64,000 nt of DNA, taken from Sipunculus nudus. Lineage: Eukaryota; Annelida; Sipuncula; Golfingiida; Sipunculidae. Location of the stretch: the NCBI GenBank assembly GCA_026874595.1, contig CM049318.1, forward strand, positions 21,117,456 to 21,181,455. The letters are read 5' to 3'. The notes beneath the pieces were generated by a model. That model had not been told where the DNA came from. It saw nothing but the letters and a program-made list of their open reading frames with translations, and made no database searches. The translations under genes were made by a program, and so were the position numbers. This document shows positions 59,901-64,000 of the stretch, piece by piece (the stretch's first letter is position 1; each line of letters begins with the position of its first letter).

Positions 59901-62900
59901 AACTTAATTTTCACTTTACCATGTCCCTTCATGATGATCATTATTTTCAGGCCACCTGCTGCTCCATACGTGATTATTGCTGTCCCCATGGATACAGATG
60001 TGATTTGTCCCGTCTAGCCTGCACCAAAACAGATGCCCCTGTGCAGCCAGTCCCATGGATCAAGAAGCCCAGTCTGATGGTTAAAACACCTGTTGGTTAC
60101 GTAGTGTGTCCAGATCACAAGACCATGTGTGAAGACAAATATACCTGTTGTCCAATGGTCGGTGGAGCTTATGGCTGCTGTCCTTACCAGAAGGTAACCA
60201 AACTGGTGACATCTTTTCTCTCCCAACACAGCTGTTAGATTTGTATGATACATTCTAACTACCAATTTGGTTCCCAAACTGTTGACTTGTTACCTCTCTC
60301 AATTAAGCTTACAGATTTGCATGAAACATTCCAACTACCAATCTGGTTCCCAAACTGTTGATGTTTTTCTTCTCCCAGTAGAGTTGATAGATTTGCATGC
60401 TACCTTCTAACTACAAATAAAATGCTCCAACTGTTGACTTGTTACCCCTCCCAAAATAAAATTTAAAGGATAAAATTTAGATGTATTTTAAGCAGTTCAA
60501 AATTGAAATTCTTATCCTTTTGCTTAAGAAGTTTTACCAATCTTTTACTTTTAGCCATGTGTTTCAACTGAAGGATTAATCTAATGCAATTTTGGACATT
60601 TGAACCAGGGATTATTGGCTGATATGATAGGTATCCTGATTCAGTTATATCAGAGATTATATGAGGAGAAGCGTATATATTAAACCTTGAAACAAATTCT
60701 CATCCTTCTTAAACAGCCTAAAAATATGTGGAAATTCTAAAGTTCAAAAGTTCAAAGGTCAAGTTTCACAAAGATAAAGCAGTTATATTGCTGTATTTTG
60801 CTGCAGGGTGTGTGCTGTGCTGATAAACTCCACTGCTGTCCATCTGGCATGACCTGTGACCCGGCAGCGGGGATGTGTAGAAGGGGTGGTGTGTCTATCA
60901 GTGCCACCATGTTCATGCGTCACCGGGCTCTCCCTATACCTGACACACCAGTAGAGGCTGGTAAAGAGGAACTAAGAGCACCCTCTGCTGTGACAGCACT
61001 GCTTTGTCCTGATAAGCTCTCTAGATGTCCGTATGGCTTTACCTGCTGTCAGCTACCTGGAAGTAAACAATATGGCTGCTGTCCGTTTGCGAAGGTAACT
61101 GCTTATTTTGTGTTTGTTGTAAAAAAAGCCACTTGTGTTTACATGTTTAAATCAGTATAATTAAAGATCTTGAGATTAGATGCCATATGGCAGGAGGTAT
61201 ATTAACTCCTTAGCTTGATTCAGTCAGTTTAAATGATAATTAACTAATGGGATGTAAAAATGATTTAAAATTAAAAATTTACATGGGTACTCAAGTCAAG
61301 CTTTTTGTTGATTTAAAGTTAGAACTCTTAGATATTGAATACATATATTCCTTTCTTTGCTACTGTTGTGTATATTATCTTGTTAGCTCCACAAATATTA
61401 AGTATTTTACCATATCTTTATATATTCTTTTATGTACTGAAATGTACAGAATCATATTTTCAACAACAGGCTGTGTGCTGTCCAGATAAAATCCACTGCT
61501 GCCCTGGAGGATATGAATGCAATGATGGTGAAATGACTTGTGTCAGAGGAAAAGAGACAGCACTGATGGCCTTGCACCTTAAGGTCAAGGCCATTAAAGT
61601 AGAGGTCAAGGTCGCAAAACCAGTTGGAACCCAGATATGTGGACAATCTACAGTAACTTGCCCAGATGAGTTTACATGTTGCAAGGATGGGGCTAGCTAT
61701 GGGTGCTGTCCACTAAAGGAGGTTAGTATTGACAAAGAAACAACAAAAATTTCAGTTTCTTCTCATTTAAAACTTATCAAATCAGAGTCAGAAATTTCAA
61801 ATATACAATATTTTTATTTTCCAGAGATGAACACAGAGAAAAAATATGACAGACTGATGTATTGATAAGGAATCTGTGCTCTGCTTGTATCCTCCAGAAT
61901 GGTGTGGAGGCAAGATTGTAGTCAGTTCTGTTCAGTCAGTTTCACAAGAGATCAGTCTGTGTAGTGATAATTACAAATCTGGTAAATCAAACCCAGGGAA
62001 CCTTACATATTTTGCTTAGGTTGTCAAAAATGCTACTGTGGAGGGATTGAAACAATGAGAGTCAGCCCAGGAGACAATATCTAATAATATAACTGGTCCA
62101 TATCCAACTCACTTCATCATTTATTTGTTGCAGGCTGTTTGCTGTTCAGATGGACTACACTGCTGCCCACATGGGACACGATGTGATGTGTCCGCTGGAC
62201 GCTGCCTGTCAACACAGCTAAGCATCCCATGGCTTAACAAGTTACCAGCAAACCCGGTAGTTAAGAAAATCCCAGTGCTTGTGAAAACCAAAGCTGAGCA
62301 AGATGTTGCCATAGAAACGAATTCCATTGACAAAGTGGGTGTTATTTTGAGGATGGGCGTTTCAATACCTGCCAGAGAGATGAAGAAGGCGCCCTCTACA
62401 GGGGCCATTATCTGTCCTGATCATCGACATGAGTGTCCTGATCGTTACACATGTTGTCGCATGAGGACCGGAGGCTGGGGATGCTGTCCTTATCCAAATG
62501 TTAGTACCCTTTTTCTCTCTGTGTTCCTTGTTTTGCTCCTTCGAGTAATTTTATCTGAGCTGACTTTAAATCTACTCAGCTAAAGCGATGGTCCTTTGTC
62601 TGTCAGCTGTCCATCCATCCATTAAACTGGCGAATTTGAAATCACTGGATCTACAAATTCAAAATTCAGCTCTTGTGATTTTACTATTTTAATTTGTAAA
62701 CCTTATATTTGTTTGAATCATAAAGATGTGTGTGTGTGCTTATATATGTAAATAAATTTATATACGTTTATGTGTTGTGAGCTGTACAGTGTGTTAACAC
62801 ACTAGCAAATTGCTCTGAAGTTTATTTGTTTAACTTGTAAGTTCAGTATTCTGTGTTATATTTGTTCAATTTTTTTAACATTAAATAGTGATCAATACTC

Positions 62901-63123
62901 TTTTGTGACTAAAGTCACATTTTTCAATTGAATTTAACCTTTATCTGTCCATTCTTGTTAACAGGCTGAGTGTTGCCGTGATGGTGAGCACTGCTGTCCC
63001 CATGGATACCACTGTGACCTTCGTCGACAAGCGTGTTTCCAGAACCTTCCAGGAGAGACTAACAGTCAGACCAGCAAGTCTCAGTGGACAGACCTGATGA
63101 GGAAAATACTAGGGAGAGATTAG
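41742..63123 (+). CDS. GRN: Progranulin with 13 granulin modules (16 coding exons)
   Basis: A secreted, lysosome-associated growth and lysosomal-homeostasis factor family. The predicted protein has 1130 residues: a signal peptide (hydrophobic TSVLVLLCSLLGCYG, about residues 4-18) and 13 complete granulin modules of the 12-cysteine type. Each module is built from a first half (C..C..CC..GCCP) at the end of one exon and a second half (AVCC.D..HCCP....C....C) at the start of the next. All introns are phase 0 with GT/AG borders. Module pairs by exon are 1/2, 2/3, 3/4, 5/6, 6/7, 7/8, 8/9, 10/11, 11/12, 12/13, 13/14, 14/15, 15/16. Only two linkers contain an intron (exons 4/5 and 9/10). Vertebrate progranulin is shorter (seven and a half modules). 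The start at 41742 is the first ATG after the acceptor and leads directly into the signal peptide. It ends in a short tail after module 13. The exon structure is predicted by eye; alternative exons cannot be excluded. Confidence 0.93.
42099..42794 (-). repeat. Terminal direct repeat (3' LTR on minus strand)
   Basis: 696 bp, about 99.6 percent identical to 44621-45316. Bounded by TATCACC and GGTGAT. On the minus strand it is preceded by a purine stretch GATGGAAGGG that could be the polypurine tract. Confidence 0.85.
43653..44501 (-). CDS. Gag-like protein with CCHC zinc knuckle and coiled coil
   Basis: 282 residues, beginning at the first ATG after an in-frame TAA. Residues about 15-50 carry a zinc-binding region whose second knuckle, CHKCHQLNHFACCC, has the canonical C-x2-C-x4-H-x4-C spacing used by retroelement nucleocapsids to bind RNA. 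The middle (about residues 120-200) is rich in charged and Leu residues with coiled-coil character. The end has further cysteine pairs (CEMCGRSIRNNFCNICKAE) of unknown role. The frame is intact, in keeping with the youth of the element. It is probably an RNA-packaging protein of a non-autonomous retroelement that depends on another element's enzymes. Confidence 0.65.
   Translation of the reverse strand: MPLLCMIWFQKRGLCYKCGFTYSRAHQCHCPAKGKRCHKCHQLNHFACCCFTQQQSAREDDDITKCVPGDVHSERSFAAPSQLPFMDISNKELYQTLNLKTVVNFENDALRIKLKKRVKKVSSVSVNTASVEDEQVKIQSLELANKELVQETGKLNDRLVVLERELDRSKHYNNQLERNADIQEGLINELTKKLKSHIKTIRQLDQLLAPQVNNISVQGGRGHYQRQNFNRQRKCKMEKCKKRVQHCEMCGRSIRNNFCNICKAETNECTFCMYIVNSDDGE
44621..45316 (-). 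repeat. Terminal direct repeat (5' LTR on minus strand)
   Basis: 696 bp partner of 42099-42794. On the minus strand the internal region begins GTTGGGGAGAATCCGGCTTG; TGGGGAGAATCCGG is a possible primer-binding site, but I cannot assign the tRNA. Confidence 0.85.
45789..47964 (+). mobile_element. Family C repeat, copy C7 (2.18 kb), in intron 1
   Basis: Starts TAGCTCAGATGACTATAAGT with a GTCCGACCGTCTGTCC stretch; ends CAGCTGAGCGCCGTGACCCA then TGGGTCCCTTGTT. The 3' part aligns with C6. It contains a separate small inserted element at 47657-47880. Confidence 0.75.
47657..47880. mobile_element. Small element with ATAGTCGCCAG end and terminal palindrome
   Basis: The left end is ATAGTCGCCAGCGG. 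The right end is the hairpin TATAGTCGCCAG-ACCTAGG-CTGGCGACTATA (47850-47879). A CAAA/CAGA microsatellite (about 47808-47836) precedes it. The inverted ends plus 3' hairpin repeat the design of the larger families on a 224-bp scale. Non-coding. Confidence 0.6.
48546..48773 (+). CDS. GRN: Progranulin exon 2
   Basis: Acceptor TTGCAG, donor GTTAGT, 76 codons. AVCCSDHQHCCPSGYTC completes granulin 1; after a linker of about 30 residues, LCPDKRSTCQDNSTCC and KYGCCPMPK open granulin 2. Confidence 0.93.
48774..50594 (+). other. Progranulin intron 2
   Basis: Contains a less AT-rich, repeat-like stretch at about 49480-50170, including an E2F-type box TTTTCCCGCCAAA (50029-50041), and a decayed duplicate of the exon 3 border at about 50467-50511. 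No further gene recognised. Confidence 0.6.
50595..50837 (+). CDS. GRN: Progranulin exon 3
   Basis: Acceptor TTCCAG, donor GTTTGT, 81 codons. AVCCKDHEHCCPHHTHC completes granulin 2. The linker contains a basic KRKRP stretch that could be a proprotein-convertase site. VCPGGKSYCPEGNTCC and FGCCPLPQ open granulin 3. Confidence 0.93.
51235..51318 (+). CDS. GRN: Progranulin exon 4 (short)
   Basis: Acceptor CTGACAG, donor GTGAGT, only 28 codons. It encodes just the second half of granulin 3 (AVCCSDGEHCCPHGYHCD and a final C). Followed by one of only two linker introns in the gene. Confidence 0.9.
51319..52516 (+). other. Progranulin intron 4
   Basis: Holds a tRNA-derived SINE (about 51468-51850). 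The remainder is AT-rich. This intron lies in the linker between modules 3 and 4. Confidence 0.7.
51468..51850 (+). mobile_element. tRNA-derived SINE
   Basis: An A-box-like GTGGCTCAGGGGTAGTAGC (about 51474) and a B-box-like GAGTTCAAAACTC (about 51521) are spaced as in a tRNA gene and followed by a tRNA-unrelated body. The head cannot fold as a full tRNA with CCA-side pairing, so it is not a tRNA gene. The 3' limit is uncertain. Confidence 0.6.
52517..52663 (+). CDS. GRN: Progranulin exon 5
   Basis: Acceptor TTACAG, donor GTGAGT, 49 codons. Linker DDIIKMTKTTIALTKPP, then KCPDGSRCPAGSTCC and TYACCPHVE: first half of granulin 4, with YACCP in place of the usual YGCCP. Confidence 0.9.
52664..53750 (+). 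other. Progranulin intron 5
   Basis: Contains two diverged copies of a segment of about 100 bp (about 52760 and 52855, sharing TTATAAAGGCCC / CTATAAAGGCCC and CCGGTGCC / CTGGTGCC) and a short TGGTGGGCAAG duplication (53508 and 53630). No gene. Confidence 0.6.
53751..53969 (+). CDS. GRN: Progranulin exon 6 (tandem-duplicated type)
   Basis: Acceptor TTTTCAG, donor GTGAGA, 73 codons. AVCCSDHVHCCASGYKCDAG then KC completes granulin 4; VICPDGQSTCPSGSTCC and YGCCPLPQ open granulin 5. Same length as exons 7 and 8 and very similar to them. Confidence 0.93.
54461..54679 (+). CDS. GRN: Progranulin exon 7 (tandem-duplicated type)
   Basis: Acceptor CATTCAG, donor GTGAGA, 73 codons. AVCCSDHVHCCPNGFTC then C-x4-C completes granulin 5. 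The linker VPFSVKTPALRANN and first half VICPDQQSECPSGSTCC are identical in exon 8. Confidence 0.93.
54680..55515 (+). other. Progranulin intron 7
   Basis: Its start (TAGTCTTTATAAAATCTGAA) matches the starts of introns 6 and 8, and its end carries ACCATAAACACAGTAAG repeats also found in intron 6. The introns were therefore duplicated with the exons. No other gene. Confidence 0.7.
55516..55734 (+). CDS. GRN: Progranulin exon 8 (tandem-duplicated type)
   Basis: Acceptor TTCCAG, donor GTGAGG, 73 codons. AVCCSDHVHCCPNGYTC and C-x4-C complete granulin 6; first half of granulin 7 follows. Nearly identical to exon 7. Confidence 0.93.
55735..56395 (+). other. Progranulin intron 8
   Basis: Contains an open frame at 55890-56222 (110 codons) with a hydrophobic start. 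I see no family match and treat it as a chance frame, though it is noted in findings. Confidence 0.5.
56396..56524 (+). CDS. GRN: Progranulin exon 9
   Basis: Acceptor TTTTTTAG, donor GTAAGG, 43 codons. AVCCADHLHCCPHGYKCGPA then HC completes granulin 7 (C-x4-C spacing). The linker SVPFSVKLPAKTP resembles that of exons 7 and 8. The second linker intron follows. Confidence 0.9.
56525..57263 (+). other. Progranulin intron 9
   Basis: AT-rich, no gene recognised; an open frame at 56783-57109 shows no family signature. Confidence 0.5.
57264..57425 (+). CDS. GRN: Progranulin exon 10
   Basis: Acceptor CTCACAG, donor GTGGGT, 54 codons. Linker ending VPLGVKTPAQP, then RCHDHRTQCPNNTSCC and QYGCCPFKH: first half of granulin 8. 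Confidence 0.88.
57426..58816 (+). other. Progranulin intron 10
   Basis: Carries an 18-20-bp minisatellite (58141-58668) between inverted flanks. The remainder is AT-rich without a gene. Confidence 0.7.
58141..58668 (+). repeat. Minisatellite, unit about AGACAGGTGGTCTTATT
   Basis: Roughly 25-30 imperfect copies of an 18-20-bp unit with variable centre (CTTTTT, CTTATT, CTTAACA). Flanks are inverted: GAAACCTGTC at about 58105 and GACAGGTTTC at about 58661. A related non-amplified sequence lies at 63305-63460. Confidence 0.9.
58817..59050 (+). CDS. GRN: Progranulin exon 11
   Basis: Acceptor TTTGCAG, donor GTATGT, 78 codons. AVCCSDHIHCCPQHMTC completes granulin 8; VICPDGKSQCPDGNTCC and YGCCSYSS open granulin 9 (Ser replaces the usual Pro after the last cysteine pair). 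Confidence 0.92.
59051..59950 (+). other. Progranulin intron 11
   Basis: Contains MITE copy 2 (59513-59748) and a 28-bp duplication of ATCACATAGTTTCAATAAGG just before it. No gene. Confidence 0.7.
59513..59748. mobile_element. MITE copy 2
   Basis: Left arm AGGCCAAAAAAGATTAATT through GTTCTCAGGCAC; right arm GAAAAAAGTGCCTGAGGAAC through TTTTTTGGTCT. Same arms as 4984-5175, with a diverged interior. Confidence 0.65.
59951..60193 (+). CDS. GRN: Progranulin exon 12
   Basis: Acceptor TTTTCAG, donor GTAACC, 81 codons. ATCCSIRDYCCPHGYRC completes granulin 9 (Tyr in place of the usual His before the CCP); VVCPDHKTMCEDKYTCC and YGCCPYQK open granulin 10. Confidence 0.92.
60194..60806 (+). other. Progranulin intron 12
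   Basis: Begins with three diverged copies of a unit of about 70-75 bp (about 60236-60450) containing TTCCCAAACTGTTGA. The rest is unremarkable. Confidence 0.7.
60807..61094 (+). CDS. GRN: Progranulin exon 13
   Basis: Acceptor CTGCAG, donor GTAACT, 96 codons. GVCCADKLHCCPSGMTC completes granulin 10. A long linker of about 45 residues follows, then LLCPDKLSRCPYGFTCC and QYGCCPFAK open granulin 11, with one extra residue between the two cysteine pairs. Confidence 0.92.
61470..61721 (+). CDS. GRN: Progranulin exon 14
   Basis: Acceptor CAACAG, donor GTTAGT, 84 codons. AVCCPDKIHCCPGGYEC completes granulin 11. The linker is rich in Lys/Val (LKVKAIKVEVKVAKP). QICGQSTVTCPDEFTCC and YGCCPLKE open granulin 12. 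Confidence 0.92.
61722..62133 (+). other. Progranulin intron 14
   Basis: AT-rich, no repeat or gene recognised. Confidence 0.5.
62134..62499 (+). CDS. GRN: Progranulin exon 15 (longest)
   Basis: Acceptor TTGCAG, donor GTTAGT, 122 codons. AVCCSDGLHCCPHGTRC completes granulin 12. The linker of about 65 residues is the longest in the protein. IICPDHRHECPDRYTCC and WGCCPYPN open granulin 13. Confidence 0.92.
62500..62964 (+). other. Progranulin intron 15 with family C head fragment
   Basis: At about 62550-62660 TCTGAGCTGACTTTAAATCT folding to ACTCAGCTA, followed by GTCTGTCAGCTGTCC, is a decayed family C 5' end. The remainder is AT-rich with a short TG run. Confidence 0.6.
62965..63123 (+). CDS. 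GRN: Progranulin exon 16 (terminal) and stop
   Basis: Acceptor TTAACAG. AECCRDGEHCCPHGYHCD and a final C complete granulin 13, followed by a hydrophilic tail ending MRKILGRD and TAG at 63121-63123. No half-module remains, so all 13 modules are complete. Confidence 0.93.
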   Translation, partial: AECCRDGEHCCPHGYHCDLRRQACFQNLPGETNSQTSKSQWTDLMRKILGRD

Positions 63124-64000
63124 TGCCTTCTTAAGGTGTACATTTTGTAACATTTCATAATAATAAGTAGCACAAGGTGATTAGTTGTGATATTAACTAT
63201 TAGCTGTGAGAATTTAAGTTTATTCCCATCCCTGCACAGTTATCACTTTCTTGTTTTCCAAGTTTTTATGTTTTGCCAAAGTTTGAAGTAATATATACCT
63301 GTGTAATAAGACCACCCGGTGGACTGGCAAAAAATGGTTTTAATTTACAGATGGTCTTATTAGATAAGTCTGTTATAATCAATCTGAGTGCATTTGGTTC
63401 ACTCAAAGGTGGTCTTAATAAACAGGGGGTCTTATTATGGTCTTTCAGATAGGTTCCACTGTATGTTAGCAGAGACATGTTTTTATAAGTTGTAGTTATG
63501 CTTTTCAAATTATATGCTCTGTAAAATAAATTTCTTGACCTGCATCAGTCAAAATGGAATTTTCAAGAATATCTAGCATTATTTTTTGGAGATGAACATT
63601 TTTAAAAATAAATTTGAGACCATTGCCAATTAAGTTTTCTCCTATTGTTATGTCTATGATCTTTCATTACCTTATAGTTGTGGACTGATGCATTAAGAAG
63701 ATTTCTTAGAAACTCCAGTGAATAAGTTAAATTTTCACTTTAATGTTGACATGCCTTAGAATTCATGCTTTTTGTCCTTCCTAATTTAGGCCAGTACTTG
63801 ATTCTATTAACATTGCTGCATACCTCATTATGTTTATTGAAGATATTTATGCACCCTGTGACATGGAATATATTAAAAGATTTACACAGAGGGGAAACAA
63901 GCCTGGAACTACATGTTATACAGTGTATCATGCAGTGGACCAGAACTTGCTGCATTTGATTTTTCTCAGACAAGGACTCTATGGAGATATATATGATGCT
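63124..64000 (+). other. GRN: 3' untranslated and downstream region of progranulin
   Basis: Candidate polyadenylation signals AATAAA at 63525-63530 and 63607-63612. Positions 63305-63460 contain GGTCTTATTA / GGTCTTAATA repeats related to the intron 10 minisatellite. No further gene seen to the window end. Confidence 0.55.

Overview
This is a eukaryotic, AT-rich window that contains one clear multi-exon host gene. I infer a marine bivalve mollusc. The reasons are the dense arrays of 'TTTGTCCGTCGTCCGTCC'-type repeats headed by TAGCTCAGCTGACT hairpins, the tandem-core repeats with subterminal inverted repeats, the Ty3/gypsy and DIRS-like relics, and the phase-0 granulin gene. No species can be assigned from sequence alone.

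Layout. Positions 1-2150 hold a decayed Ty3/gypsy-type pol fragment in which the integrase C-terminus lies upstream of the reverse transcriptase, followed by an LTR-like end. Positions 2151-2395 hold a 131-bp palindrome-ended element inside a (TA)n tract. Positions 6361-9120 hold a GC-rich, frame-broken DIRS-type retroelement (RT, RNase H, tyrosine recombinase) followed by inverted and direct repeats to about 9505. Between 2.7 kb and 39.3 kb most of the sequence is a nested pile of non-autonomous repeats. I group them as family A (starts TGTATCCGCC, 280-bp core), family B (starts TGTATCGCC, 330-bp core), family C (starts TAGCTCAGCTGACT, up to 337-bp core) and a nested element D. A, B and C share one architecture: a 5' subterminal hairpin or inverted repeat, a tandem core, a matching inverted repeat near the 3' end, a short 3' hairpin, and insertion between two T residues. 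This matches Helentron-associated (HINE-like) rolling-circle elements. A 12-bp palindrome, GGTGGCGCCACC, recurs in cores that are otherwise different.

Positions 41740-63123 (+) encode a progranulin gene: 16 coding exons, all introns phase 0, a signal peptide, 1130 predicted residues and 13 complete granulin modules. Each module is split by an intron between its two six-cysteine halves. Exons 6-8 are recent tandem duplicates that include intron sequence. Intron 1 (6.6 kb) carries a very young antisense LTR-type element (two 696-bp terminal repeats, one CCHC zinc-knuckle ORF) and a family C element. Other introns carry a tRNA-derived SINE, a MITE and an 18-20-bp minisatellite.

Outside progranulin I found no convincing complete host gene. 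Three short coding-like segments (10454-10705 minus, 25292-25452, 36343-36476) are reported as weak exon candidates only.
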